Source: Cerioporus squamosus (Eukaryota; Basidiomycota; Agaricomycetes; Polyporales; Polyporaceae). From it: a stretch of 64,000 bases of DNA. Shown here one piece after another: positions 43,714 through 60,697 of the stretch. Every line of letters begins with the position of its first letter. The first letter of the stretch is position 1. Both the position numbers and the translations under genes were made by a program. The stretch is taken from contig JABYQS010000119.1 in NCBI GenBank assembly GCA_022592435.1, positions 1-64,000 of the forward strand. Reading direction: 5' to 3'. The notes below the pieces were generated by a model, which was given only the letters and a program-made list of their open reading frames with translations, had not been told where the DNA came from and searched no databases.

Positions 43714-44928
43714 TTTTTGTGGTTTATTCCCCCATTGCCTAAGCCATTCTTCAAGCCGCTGCATACGGGATGAATAGTGGCAAGAATGTCCAGGGTCGTG
43801 ACTGTTTCACAGCCATGTTCTATTCGACCAACACCGTACCTCACCTTCGAATACTACACGAAACTTGTTGAATTCTGTCTAATGATCCCATACTCTTGGG
43901 TCTTCGGCGACTCCCATTGTTATGATCAATTACCGCGGGCACAAGGAAGTACTGATCGTGGGCGCGGCATACCGAGGAGATGAGCCAGTGGGGGCTTGTG
44001 GGGGCCACATCGGGAACGTGACGTGTCTGTGGCCTGGTAACGTCAGGTAACGTCAGATATGATGAACTCACTGCGGTAACGCTTTGGCCTTGGGACAAAT
44101 GTCGCGCCGTGGCAGTCCGTGGCATCGCATGGTCTCGACGACTATGGTACGGAGTTTGAAAAGTTGCTTCTGGGAAATCCTACTCCCTGTACAGCCGTGA
44201 TTGGGTACAATGGGTTCCAGGAGCACTTACGCGAGGGGAACCATTCAAGCCTGAGCCAATGTCAGCCCGTAACAGCCCGTAAGTAATCTGCACCGGATCA
44301 TCCAGTGAGTCATTGTCTACATATGGCAATGCGTACACTGCCGGTCTCATTCGATGACGAAGCATTGGCCCACGGCAGCGATGAAAACGGGGCGGTCTCG
44401 ACAATCGGACTCGAGCGACGAGCGTCACTTGTTCAACTTCGAACTTGTTGAGGTTGGTGGCTGTGTCCTGTGCCACCAGCCGTAACCACTTCCTAAAAAG
44501 TTTCCTTGTCACTCTGTGTATAATTCCACAGCATCTTGTATCCAAAGTCTTGTGGTTGAGCTTAAGTCTTGACGCGTTAATAGCGAATGAGGCTGAGCTA
44601 CAGGGACTAAAAGACAGCGAAAGTGGCTTCGGCGTCAATCACAGGGCGCCAATGAGCCTCATGTTCCGTCCGGATATGGCACGCAGCCGCAATCCAACTT
44701 GAACCTGGACCATCACCACCGTCTCCGCCACTCGCACTCGTACCCCCCTTTGTTCGCTTTGTTCGATCTGCTATTGTGCGCTCTTCTTATTGGTGACTCG
44801 ACCATCAATTGCGGTCACGCGTCCTGGTCTTCGCACTCCCAAACCACCCCGTCCGCAAACCTATAAAGTCCGCGCGTACTTCTGTAAGTTTGTCTCTGTC
44901 CACCATCACCCCACCATCCTGGTTTGAC
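43714..44928. other. Intergenic region between F-box B and kinase B
   Basis: About 1.2 kb, collinear with 11585-12833 but with several small indels. No gene is supported. The part from ~44620 nearly matches copy A and holds the kinase promoter. Confidence 0.55.
44862..44868 (+). promoter_or_regulatory. Putative TATA box of kinase B
   Basis: TATAAAG lies 67 bp before the ATG at 44929, the same spacing as in copy A. Confidence 0.5.
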
Positions 44929-47799
44929 ATGCCTCCTCCGTTGCTGACTGCGCAATCTGAACCCGCCGGTACTCCTCACTCCTTCCGGCACGCTGGTCGC
45001 GAAGCAGGCTCACTCCACGCCGAACCCGGACGAACCAATCTTCAGCAGCGACGCCGAAAGGAGGCCGAAGACATGGCGCACAAGGGAGTAGGTGAATCGC
45101 AGGACAAGTTCTCCAAGCACTTCTTTCCCCCGCCACCGGGCGCAACCACCCCAGTTCACACGACCAATCCGTTCAAGAAGCTGAAGAACGCGGACTCTTT
45201 GTCGGAGAGCGAGCTCAACAAGAGATTTGTAGGTCCATGGCTGCTTCAACCTGTATGTGTCGTCTGACGCGGATCTCATCAGGTCGAGATCGTCAACCAC
45301 CACGACCTCATCCCTGGTCTCAAGATGACTTTCTGCGGAAACAGGCCAGACCCTGCGATGATCGACGACGACCGGCAGAAACCGGACTCTGCGATTTACC
45401 TCGCCGAAGACGCACCCGCCGCCGACGACGGCGCTCCTCACTGGGCGGACCAACTCATTCCGGTCGAATTTAAGACGGGCAAGGGCAGCGCCTTACAAGA
45501 CCCATTCGACGACGTCGCAGGCCGTGTGCAACCCGCCTCCGCCGACCTCCGCACGAAGAACCGGGGCCAGATCATTTCGTACGCCGAGTTCCTCTTCGCA
45601 GTCCAACATCGCGTCGCCGTCTTCATGCTCCTGGTCATCGGGCGTCAGGCTCGTTTCATCCGCTGGGATCGCTCTGGGTCCATTGTAACCACTGCCTTCG
45701 ACTACTATCTCAACTGGCGATTCTTCGTGGACGTCCTTTGGCGTATCGCCCACTGCTCCAAACCCGCTCTTGGCTTGGATCCCACCGCCCGCCTCCTCAC
45801 CCCCGATGACCCCCTCTACGAGCTTATGTCTGAACTCGCCGTTGCGCGCGACAGCGATGTCGACCACAGAGAGCGGATCCTCTCGCTGCACGATGCCCCA
45901 AGCAGCCGTTCGTCTTCTCCTACGTGCGTGAGGCATTCCGGCAGTCGCTCGAAAGCAACTGGCCGCGCTACTGCGTAGAGGTCCCCGATGGCAACAGACG
46001 GCGGAAATTCCTTATCTGCAAGCCTCGCTTCCGCGCCAAGGGTCTCGCCGGACGAGGAACACGGGGTTACGTCGCCGTCGACTGCGAAACCGAGCGCTTT
46101 GTCTGGCTCAAGGACGCCTGGCGAGCTCACTACATCCTGGTCGACCGTGAAGGGGACATCCTCCAGCGGCTCAAGGACGCCAAGGTTCCTCGTGTTCCTA
46201 CCCTGGTCTGCCATGGCGATATCGATGATCAGGTGACACTCACGCCCCAGTGGTGGGAGGAGAAGAACCCGAACCTAACCCCGAACCCTTACCCCACCCC
46301 GTTCCCCTCGCACTATGTGGCGCCATCACCTGAAGAAGTGTTGGCTGGGCCCTCCTCGTCGGCTGCAAACAAGCGCAAGGCTCCAGACGATGAGCACGAC
46401 GCAGAAGCCGTGCCACCTCCGGAGGGGCTTGCTGGCAGTCAACTGCCTTTCCGTGAGGACTGCCCTTTACGCCGTCACAAACATTATCGGCTCGTCGAGG
46501 AAGAAGTCGCTCTGCCGTTGAACGAGTTCCAGACCGGCAAGCAGCTCATCCAGGTTGTCAAAGACTGCGTTTATGGTGCGTTAAGCGGCTTGTTTCTTCT
46601 ATTGTTATTGATGAGTCTAACGCTACTTCGCCTCTCAGCGCACTCCCGTGCTACTAAGGACGCGAAGCTGCTACATCGTGACATCAGCTCCGGCAACATT
46701 CTGATCTACCCCAGGATCGTGTGGGTCCAGGAACCCGGCCAGAAGAGGAACCTTCATATGAGGTTTACAGGCCTGCTGGCTGATTGGGAGATGGCGAAAT
46801 CGACTGATCCCCAGCAACAAGGGCAGCGTCAGCCGGAACGTACTGTATGTTTTCAGTTCGCTTCGCTGACTTGTAGCGCTTACTGATCCGTCTGTTTAGG
46901 GAACGTGGCAGTACATGTCTGTCGCACTCTTGTCGCACCTCAAGGCGAACGTGGAGGTGTGCGACGAGCTCGAGTCGTTCTTCTATGTCGTGCTGCACCA
47001 CGCTGTGCGGTATCTTCAGTCTAACTTCGACGATTTGACGGTCGCGAACTACATTGACGAGTTCTTTGATCAGTACGGGTACCACAACATGCAGTACACC
47101 TGCGGCAACGCGAAGCTCACCGCTATCAAGAATGGAGAGCTCACAAACTCCGATAACGAGCTCGTTTTTGCTGCGGCGGGCATGAACAAGGTTCTCCAGG
47201 AGCTTCTATCTTGGTTCCATGCTCAATATATCGTCACGAAGTACGATCACGCCCCGCAGGAGACACCGTCAGGGTCCTCTGCTACTCCCTCCACTTCCCC
47301 CTCGCTCTCCGGCTGCCCTCCTACATCTCCACCGCGCCCCCCTACACCTCCATCTCCTTCCGGCCCTTCCGGGTCCGCCGACTTGACCGACAACGAGCCC
47401 AACTACGGATTCGAGGAGGATCTCAGGGATGAGTCCATTGGCGTCCCCCGGCCGGTTGCGAAGCCCAAGCTGGGACCCACTGCGGAAGAGCGACAGCTAG
47501 CTAGTCTGGTCGCTACGCAAAGCGCGATGCTCAACCTTCTCACTGAGGCACTCGAATGGGAGGCGGCGAGCTGGGAACATAGCGAGTCGGTCGGCGACAG
47601 GGTCCCTGCGTCGTGGCGGCCGGACAGGAAGACGAAAGAGTCTGGGGCCTTCACCACAAGGACGAGTAACAAGAGGCAGCGGCTTGACGAAGCTGTCCAG
47701 TCCGAGCCGCCCCTCCCGGCCCTACCGCCGCTACCTGCTCGGTTCCCGCAGACCCCGCCTCGCCGCAGCCGTCGAGGCAAGCGATCGCATGCTAAGTAG
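44929..47799 (+). pseudogene. FunK1-type fungal protein kinase, copy B, with frameshift
   Basis: Exons 44929-45228, 45283-46575, 46639-46844 and 46900-47799 align with copy A. The catalytic half is intact in its own frame: HYRLVEEEVALPLNEF, LLHRDISSGNILI, LADWEMAK, GTWQYMSVALLSHLKANVE. Near 45889-45900 one base is missing against copy A (CACGATGCCCC against CACGAGACTCCC), so the N-terminal half runs out of frame after LSLHDA and stops at 45978. Exon 2 is again 1293 nt, one short of the needed length, though the deletion sits elsewhere than in A. The C-terminal tail is less acidic than in A and diverges more than the N-terminal part. Confidence 0.8.
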
Positions 47800-48883
47800 T
47801 GGAGTTGTCGGTATCGCGGACAGACGTCTACTCGTAACTTATGTATCTTTGTATCTGATATCTGTATTCTAGCTTCACGTTGCTGCTTTGTATTTCGAGC
47901 TCGCCTTTTCTCGTTCTGATCGCTGACTGATACGGCGTCCAACTTCAATTTTGACGTGCCCCACACGTTTGTGTCTTGCCTGACTCGCCTGACTCCGACC
48001 TTGAATCGAATCAACCAGTCCGCCTTGCGTCGTCGTCGGATGACCTTGCTCACTTGCGCGGATACTTCGCCACTTGGAGACTATACGAGAGCCCTAACGT
48101 ATGCCGCTGCCCTCGGTGCTGCGTGGACTATGACGATGGACCTGGGGGCAGCCGTCCCTGGACTGATATATTATGTTGAGGACCTTCACGTCCGACGATT
48201 GATACGCGGAAGTTTGTCACAGTAATACAGCTGAGAAGTCAAGTGCATCGCATAATTGCACCAAACACCTCGACCGCAAGACAACAAACGGCTTGACGAT
48301 TACAAAAGAGACCCCTGCAGGCCAGGTCACCTCTCCTACCTTCTCCTCGCTGAGTCCGCCCTCAGGTCTCCGCACCGGCATCCCAGGCTGTGGCTGCTCG
48401 TGCCGTACCTTCTTGGTATACTTTCCCAGCCTGTTGACTCAGTCGCCGCCGTCTGACTCGACTGTTAGGCCTATTCCCGACCGCCAACTTAATCCTTCAG
48501 CATATCGTTGGATTCGACTTTCTCCATGAGCACGGTGCCGCTGGGTTTCGCGCATGTAGTCGCTGAATCCATGAGCGAGACGAAGGGTGCTGACCGGTGT
48601 AGGGGCTTCTAACGGAGAGTCGCAGGAGAACAAGTGCACGGTTCCAAAGCAGGGAAGCAGGCAACCGCAGACGATTTCTTCGATCGCCATGACCAGCACG
48701 AATGCTACAAGCCCCCGATTCACAAGGAACGCGCCGGTGTCCCGTATGCCTGTAAATACAAGAGAGAAGACCCAGATAACCCAGGGTGATTGAATCCATA
48801 CGAACATCACCAACGACAGCAGAACACCGGCACATGCAAGAAAGCACCACGAGCAGGACCCCCGGGAGCCCTGACAGCACTCG
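47800..48883. other. Convergent gap, kinase B and copper-fist gene
   Basis: Nearly identical to 15662-16722. A minus-strand hydrophobic frame (48439-48891) ends at a TGA where copy A reads TGT, and its first codon is GTG; no gene is called. Confidence 0.5.
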
Positions 48884-50469
48884 TTATCCACTGCAACAGC
48901 CGCTGCCCACCCTCACCGTACTCGTACCAGTACTCCGCTCCAACTCCAGCACAGCCTGAGACGGGTGCTCCGGCTCTGGCTCCTCCGCATGACTGGCAGA
49001 CCCACACCCAGTGCAACTGTCCCCACAGCCGCACAGCCCCTCCGGACACCCACACCCTCCCGGGCAGTTGCACTGCAGCTTCGGCAGCTCGACGAGGCCG
49101 AAGAGCGAGCGCGTCTCCGAATCGCCCGCGAGCACGCCCCGAGGGTACACGAGTACGTTCATCGGATCCAGCAGCTTCGGGCGGCCTGGTGGGGGAGCGG
49201 GGAGCGCCGCTGCGGTGGCGAAGAACGCGTCGATGCAGCTGACGCTTTGTCTCCTGTCGCGGCTCGTCCCTGGCCTTGCGGCGGGCGCAACCGGCTTGGA
49301 TGATGAACTTGCACTGGGAGGGAAAACGGTGGCGCTCGAGGATGCGTAGCCGCGGCCTTGTGAGTACGCGAGGACTTGCTCGGGGAGGGCGATACCGCCC
49401 TCGTTGTCCACGCAGGTACGGCATTCGCCATCCGTGCAGTCGCTCACGTCCTTCGCCGCGTGCTCAGCACCGCGATGAACCGTGCATCCTGGACAGGCGC
49501 ACTGCCTGCCGCAACAGCAGCCGGTCTCGTCGAAAGAGATCGCCGAAGCGAGTGGAGCGACAGGAGGAAATATGGGCACGGCGCTGTGGGAGTGGACGTG
49601 AGGGAGCGAGAGGGGAGGAAGCGCCGAGACGGCGGTATGTTCGTGGGAGGATGATTGTTTGGATCGCTTGGGCTTCGGGGAAGGCGGACGCGAGTTCGAC
49701 GTGCTCGAGCAGCAGCTCCTGGTATGTTTGCGCGATGCGCTGTCTGTGGACGCCGCAGCTGATGTTGGGGGTTCTTGCGGCGGCGTGTCGGACGTGGGAG
49801 GGAGTTCATTTCCGCAGCAGAACATTGCAGCCTGCGCGAGAGTGGCCAGACCATCCATAGCAATGACTGTCTTCAAAGTCGCGAGGGGTTTCGGGGCTGT
49901 GCGTTCATGCCTACATGTGCATATAGTAGCATCCTTCCCGCGGCATCGACACAGGTTCACTGAGACGGTTGCACGGGCGTCTGCATCGAGGGTAGCGACG
50001 TCCTTCAAGCCATTCGGCAACGCAGGAGCAATCGGCTTGAATCTCCGAGCTACGCGACACGTCAAGGGGTGACGCTGGCCACGGTTCCGAGACTGACGTA
50101 CCTTTCACTTTCGTGGCGGACCCGTCTACGAGCTTCCCCTCCGCAGATGATCCAGCAGCCGAGGTTGAAGCGCAGTTGCACTTGCCGTGCATCCGCTTCG
50201 TCTTACGGAGTTCTCGGCACTTCTCGCATTGTGACACGGGCCTTCCCTTCTTCTTGACCTCGAATAGCGGACGGTCTGCGTGTTGACAGCCGGAAGATCG
50301 GTGACCCTTGATGCAGGATTCACTGAAGGAGCGGGGGGGTTGAACACATTCCTCCAGATAGGGACAAGACTGCAAAACGCACCACGCAAACTTCTTATCG
50401 TTCACGAACACCTGCAGAGGTCACTTGAGCGCCAACGGTCGCGGTATAAACATGGAGAAGACGCACCAT
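48884..50469 (-). CDS. Copper-fist transcription factor (4 exons)
   Basis: Exons 50469-50467, 50411-50383, 50322-50102 and 50049-48884 give 472 residues. Exon 1 is a lone ATG; the next two rebuild the copper fist: MVFVNDKKFA, then CESCIKGHRSSGCQHADRPL, then EVKKKGRPVSQCEKCRELR and KTKRMHGKCNC. The KGRP minor-groove hook and fist cysteines fit Cuf1/Mac1/Ace1-type factors, which bind copper and DNA to control copper uptake or detoxification genes. Two C-terminal cysteine clusters follow, near residues ~230 (CCCGRQCACPGC) and ~430 (CNCPGGCGCPEGLCGCGDSC), like the copper-sensing motifs of Mac1/Cuf1. The middle is S/P-rich with a basic KPKRSKQ. Whether it activates uptake or detoxification cannot be told. 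The final 44 codons lie inside the duplicated segment and are the source of the remnant at 16723-16848. Confidence 0.9.
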
Positions 50470-51111
50470 CGGATAGGGTGATAGATCGCACCGCCCCAAT
50501 AGACCACTATCGGTAGCTTACGCACCGTTCTGTAGATCTGCGTCTTCTCGGCCCTTCAGGTAAGTACTGTGCAGTAGAAATATGACATCAGTGACACGTA
50601 CGATAGTTCAAAGGCTTGAGATGAGCCTGGATGTGTTAGACTGTCCCGTTCGCGGAGCAAGGTTGCCGCGGAGTAGGCACGGCGTTCTCCGAATGTAGTT
50701 GGTCGTGGCGTGGAAAGTAGGAGAAAGTAAGAGGGGTCGCAAGCTCAGCTGGAACTTTAGAAGATCGTCCAGCTATGGGACGTGGGGTTATAGCGGGAAA
50801 GCGGGGGAGGCTTGGCCGGGAACGAAAGTCGGAAGGTGGGAGTCGGGGTATAAGACTGCTTTCGTTGGCTGCGCTGGTACTGCAGATCTCCGATCTCGCG
50901 TGATGCTGGTCAACGATTGGCGCCCAAGGTGCCTGTCACACGCTGTCACCCAAGCTTGTGGTTTGGTTTCCAGCCTTAATAGCTGCAGCTTGCAGCTCAG
51001 CATACTTTAGGCTACAGAATGCAGCCGTCTGACTGTGGAATGAAAACAGATCGGAGTGTGCATCCCACTCAAAGAGCACATAGTACAATACAACAGCGAA
51101 CACGCTCAAGA
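50470..51111. other. Gap between copper-fist and PRP16 genes
   Basis: About 640 bp. It should hold the copper-fist promoter (minus strand) and the 3' end of PRP16. No gene is seen. Confidence 0.55.
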
Positions 51112-56017
<4,906 letters not shown>

Positions 56018-57605
56018 CCCCGACTCCGGATGGAGGAGGGTCTTGTCCAGTAGAAACGGCTACTGTCTCCCTATCCCTCGTTGCATCAATCTCTCACGCC
56101 ACATCGCACTCATTCCGCCGAGTCCTTGCCACTTCGTCAACAGCAGTAAGCAGCGTCAAGGCATGTTACAGTTGACCCCAGGCCGACATGCATCCGACGG
56201 TTGCGCCTTCAGCTCGAGTTCCGAATACTTAGTCCCCCCATACCTTAGTATGTAGGCTCGCTTGCCAGCCTGCAGTCGTTCCTCGTCCCCCCATACCTCC
56301 ATAACTCTCTCTTCAATGCTAGTAAGTACCTCAGGCTGTGGGATCTGCGGAGCCGTTGTATTGATAATCCCTTCAGGCTAGCTAGTAAGCGCAAGTCCTG
56401 GCCACTGGTACTTACTGGCACATGCGGTACTCTCACCTTCTCCCATCGATTGAGCTGTACTTATTGAAATATTCTTCGAGTTCTGGTAGTGGCATATCGT
56501 CATATTCTCGTACTACTACAGCGCCATACGACTTCCTGTCAAGCTGTCTCGCCGGTTCCAATCCTATTCACACTGGGCTTTGAGCCCCTGCGCCGAGCCT
56601 TCCCATAGCCAATGTGTACATTATACTTTATCATGCTGTTCCCCGGTCTCCTGCTTTGCAGGGCCATCTGCGCAGGCAGAAGACAATTATTGTCGAGCAA
56701 GTTGCGTCGGAGTCGGGGACTGGCGCTTGCCGCCCCTACGATGAGATATACAAGAGAAGGACGGGGGAAGGGACGCGGTGGTCACCGTCGTGGTGGTCGG
56801 AAGGGAAGTGCACAGGCTGAGCCGCAGGTAAGTAGCAGTCGGTAAGTAGCAGTAAGTGATCAGCATTCAGTACTTAGTAGTCAAGTAAGTATTAGGGATC
56901 ACTATCGGTACTTAGTCAGAGTATGAAGTCAGTAACGTAGCGCTCAAAGTGCCACTATGACAACACGAGCAAACAGAAGGAGGTATATAAGGAGGAGGTC
57001 CTCGTTCCGTGTTCCTCACAATGTCTTTTTTATCCGTCTCTGCTTTAGAGTCACTTGCTTCCCATCCTTCCTGGGATTTGCAGGCGCTCGCGGGGACGTA
57101 GAGCATCCTCCTCGTTTGATCTGTTCGTCGGTCGGTGCCAGATGTTGCGACCACCTTGCGACGAGACTAGGCGGGGGACATTACGTCCCGCAGCATTACT
57201 GTCGTACGAGTGCCTGATTCTCATGTACCATGATTTGCATATGGATTCTCATATACTTGAAACCGCGTTTCTATCCCGTCAGATCGCCCCTTCCATCGTG
57301 ACACGGCCAACCTGCGCCTGACGAACTGCAACCTTCAAGTTTTCCTGTTGGACGACGTATCGGACCCATGGACTCGCGAAGCACCTCGTCCGAGTGCCTC
57401 GCTGAAACTCTGCTGCAGAGTGTTCAGGAAAATGTAGCATCACTGACGTGCGTGTTGGCTGGTCTCATTTCCATAACCCAAAGGCTGACACTCCGTGTTC
57501 AACTTTCGACAGAGACGAATCGGTGAGTTCGTGTCATCACGGCCTCTTCTTACAGATGTGCGCCGTCCTGGGTACGTGTCAGCGCCAGCTGGCGTAAGAG
57601 GACTC
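56018..57605. other. Gap between PRP16 and an F-box gene
   Basis: About 1.6 kb. The left part should be the PRP16 promoter. A near-repeat TCCCCCCATACCT occurs twice near 56230 and 56287, and AGTAAGTA-like simple repeats lie around 56826-56895. A frame at 56614-56820 (RQKTIIVEQVASESGTG) is too short to call a gene. Confidence 0.45.
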
Positions 57606-59414
57606 ATGCACCACCCTAGCAGACTTCTTCTCGTGACATGTATCACTGGAACAGTTCTGACAGTATTTGCGCATGCTCAGCTATGGTCTATACATGCTAC
57701 CCTAATCAGCGCCGCAGTGCACTTACGCACCGCGCACAACGCACGCCAAGGACTCCTGCGGCTCCCTCCTGAGGTCTTGAGCGAGATCCTCGAAGACATC
57801 CCCGACCTCTGCTCCAGCCACTGGTCATTCCGACCCTTCTGGCGCAGTACCGCAACGGACAGCTCCATGCTCATCCCTGTGACGCACACGTGCCGCCGCC
57901 TGCGTGAGGTAGCTCTGGGTCTCCGCTCGCTGTGGGGAACCTTGACCACGAAGCAACCCAAGCTTGTTCCCGCCGTCGTAGAGAGAAGCCGTCCTGCACC
58001 CCTCGCTATTGGCGCGTGGTCACGCCAGGACATCCCTTCCCTTTTCGACGTCTTCTTTACGGGCGAAGCCAACCGTATTCAGGAGCTCCATCTGTTTAGC
58101 ATCGAGGTCGAACACATGAACTACCTGTACGAACTCCTCAAGTCTCCCCTCCCGAGCCTGAAATCGTTCACGCTGAACTGCTACTTGGTGTCATCCCACT
58201 GGAATGATAAACCATCTCAGCTTCCATTGTCACGCGATCGTAATCCCTCGCTTCAGTATCTCGCCTTGAAGGATACGCCATTCCTACCAGAAACAGGCTT
58301 CCCAACGCTCACCCACCTGTCGTTGACGTATGCCACCGTCCCAGATCTCCACGCCAAGGTCGCAGATCTCATCTCCGACTGTCCGCACCTGGAGAGTGTC
58401 GCTCTAGGCGGACTGTGGTCTGAGATTGAGATACCTGACAGCGCCGCCCAAAGGACGCCTCTCCTCATGGAGCACCTGCGACGTGTCACCCTGCACGAGA
58501 TGTACGACAAGGCGCTGCAGCTCTACATGTCCCTACTCCAGCCACGCGCAAGCGATGCTGCGTACCACGTCCTTGGCCACGATCAACGCGACGACCCCAT
58601 GCTGCAGGACTTCCTCTTCTCGCCAGAGATGCAGACGCATCCGGAGGACCAGCCAGCGGAAGAGTCCTCGCAGCTCTGCATTTCCGTCCACCCCGACAGC
58701 AACGGGGAATTCACCGGCTGGGACCGCTCATACGCCCTCACGGTCACCACGCGCGAAAGCACGCGTCGACTCGCAGCCTACAGCGGGCAGCGCAGGTTCA
58801 TCGGGAGCTCCGTATGGATCCCCCAGTTACTTGCAGCCAAGACGACGCCGCTGGCGGCGATTCGCGAGGTGTGGGTTGTGAACGCTGCGCCGTCGACGTT
58901 TTGGCCGCGGCTACCGTCCACCGAGCCGTGCGCCCCAGTCATGTCCCCTTTGGTGTATTTCCCCGCCCTCGAGACCGTGATGCTCGTGAGCGACCACACG
59001 TTCCTCCTTGGAGGGATTGCCCAGCCCAGCCTGTACCTCCTACCCCCCACTCGGGACCAGGACCCTGCTTCCGCCGCGCTGAACCTAACCACCTTGCGGC
59101 TCGTTCACGGCTTCAGTGACCACGCCCTGGCCAAGCAGCGCGCTGCGGAGAAGCATGTCCCCCTCTCCGAATCCCTCGACTTCAAGCAGATGCTGGAGGA
59201 CCTCAGCGGCGGGGATTACGTCTACCTCCGAGATACACTACTCGTCGTGCAGACGACGTCCAATGTGCGGGTCGACGAAGACAACTTGGAGAGGTTGAGA
59301 GAGTACTTCAAGGAGGTGCGCCACGAGCGGGTGGACACGTTGCCGAGCATGCCGGTTCGTGGGGAGGACCCGGCGAGGAGAGGCTGTGAGAAGTGGCCTG
59401 GATCTCTCTGGTGA
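57606..59414 (+). CDS. F-box / leucine-rich-repeat-like protein
   Basis: Single-exon frame of 602 codons from the ATG at 57606. The F-box is LLRLPPEVLSEILEDIPDLC, an insert, then IPVTHTCRRLREVALGLRSL. Leucine-rich blocks follow (IQELHLFSIEVEHMNYLYEL, LQYLALKDTPFLPETGFPTL, CPHLESVALGGL, LLMEHLRRVTLHEM). It shares architecture with the F-box genes at 9938 and 42070 (the REVWVVN motif before the C-terminus is in all three) but is clearly diverged and outside the duplication. The ~50 residues before the F-box contain a hydrophobic stretch (LLLVTCITGTVLTVFAHAQL), unusual for this family; either it is a real membrane segment or the true start lies further in. Likely an SCF substrate receptor. Confidence 0.8.
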   Translation: MHHPSRLLLVTCITGTVLTVFAHAQLWSIHATLISAAVHLRTAHNARQGLLRLPPEVLSEILEDIPDLCSSHWSFRPFWRSTATDSSMLIPVTHTCRRLREVALGLRSLWGTLTTKQPKLVPAVVERSRPAPLAIGAWSRQDIPSLFDVFFTGEANRIQELHLFSIEVEHMNYLYELLKSPLPSLKSFTLNCYLVSSHWNDKPSQLPLSRDRNPSLQYLALKDTPFLPETGFPTLTHLSLTYATVPDLHAKVADLISDCPHLESVALGGLWSEIEIPDSAAQRTPLLMEHLRRVTLHEMYDKALQLYMSLLQPRASDAAYHVLGHDQRDDPMLQDFLFSPEMQTHPEDQPAEESSQLCISVHPDSNGEFTGWDRSYALTVTTRESTRRLAAYSGQRRFIGSSVWIPQLLAAKTTPLAAIREVWVVNAAPSTFWPRLPSTEPCAPVMSPLVYFPALETVMLVSDHTFLLGGIAQPSLYLLPPTRDQDPASAALNLTTLRLVHGFSDHALAKQRAAEKHVPLSESLDFKQMLEDLSGGDYVYLRDTLLVVQTTSNVRVDEDNLERLREYFKEVRHERVDTLPSMPVRGEDPARRGCEKWPGSLW

Positions 59415-60697
59415 CCGTGGCCATTGGAGGTCTGTCATCGTGCATATGTGGTCGAGATGATACTCTGACTCGTCTCTGCTATCATATAGACCTAGAACTC
59501 ATGGCGCGATTTATACCGACGGGGCGCTGTCTGGAGATCCACTGCTCGGCCGACACAGCGCGCTGCGTGAGCTGAAACACCGTAGGAAGTCGGTCCTGGC
59601 TACGGTCCGTTGCTGTCCTAGGCCAGGTTCCGTCTGCTGCGGTGCTGTGCCGCTGTGCGGTCTTGCTTTGTGGATATGGCCACGCGGGTCAATATAGCTA
59701 TGCTGGGCAAGCTTCCACAATGATATTCGAAGCTCGGAGTATCGTCAGGGCAATTCCGATGTCCACCGGTGAGCACGGCGAGGTGACATGCTTCAGGTGT
59801 ATCGGGCATCACACGTTCTACTACCTTCTTCTCAGCCCGCTTTTGCGCCGCCAAGTTGGCAGACGCACTCTGACGGTTGGCACGGCAAGGGCTGGTCGCT
59901 CTCCCAAGGCTCTGGCCGTTGTGACGGCTGCGGTAGTCGCCATGAGTGGTTTCAATGACAAATGACCAGGGAGAAGAACGCTCATGTGGTCCAAACATCC
60001 ACAGAGTGCCGAAGGCAGCTTCGAGTGGCCTTGCCCTGAGCACGATGCATAGCCTCTCGACTTTTCCATCTCTTCATGATACGGCGCCAGGATTACGGTC
60101 GGTAATGGCATTACCGGTGGCCTGTTGCCGCTTGTTGCCTCATCAAGAGGGTCAATTGCCCCCAGCTGTCAAGATTGCACAGCGCGACGAGCTCTACTTA
60201 CACAAATGGGAGTCGTCGGGACTCGCTCCCTCTGTGCGGTTAGATTCCGACACGCGCGGCAGCTGAGCCCCTCCTTCGATCTCGTCGATGGCATCTTACA
60301 TCTCTTCCTGTAAGGTCCGTATCTGACAAATAATGTCCGCGACGTGCTTCTTATCCCTTGTTTAGCACAGCCAGGAGTTGTAAGCTGCCCGAACGACCAC
60401 AGGGAGTTGCTTCTGCGGCCACTGCAGCAGTCCTGCTTCGCCGGCTTTCTGGTCATTGACGCCTCACGCGGCATAAAGCTCAGGCGTCGATGTGTCGGCC
60501 GTGCAGTTCTCGGAGTGTCTTAAATCCCCAGCACATCATACCTGTACGCACACTATGTCTCTCTCCCTCGAGTTCCGTTCTCATCTATGTATGCATTCAT
60601 ATAACAGATCCGCGCAAACATCTATCTCCCCTCCATTATGCGCAAGCAGGGCCAGCAAAGAGTGGTCATCTAGTCAGTGTTCGATTGCATCGTGTCT
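59415..60697. other. Gap without supported gene
   Basis: About 1.3 kb. Frames on both strands (for example 59618-60043, minus) lack domain sense. Nothing else seen. Confidence 0.45.

Larger units (their letters stand above)
41735..49015 (+). repeat. Segmental duplication, copy B
   Basis: Collinear partner of 9821-16848, slightly longer. It runs into a complete copper-fist gene, so B is probably the original locus. Confidence 0.9.

Noticed and set aside
48439..48891. Hydrophobic minus-strand frame between kinase B and the copper-fist gene (also 16078-16849 in copy A)
   Set aside because: It has no ATG at a sensible place, ends at a TGA in B, is frameshifted in A, and overlaps the copper-fist stop; it may be untranslated sequence.
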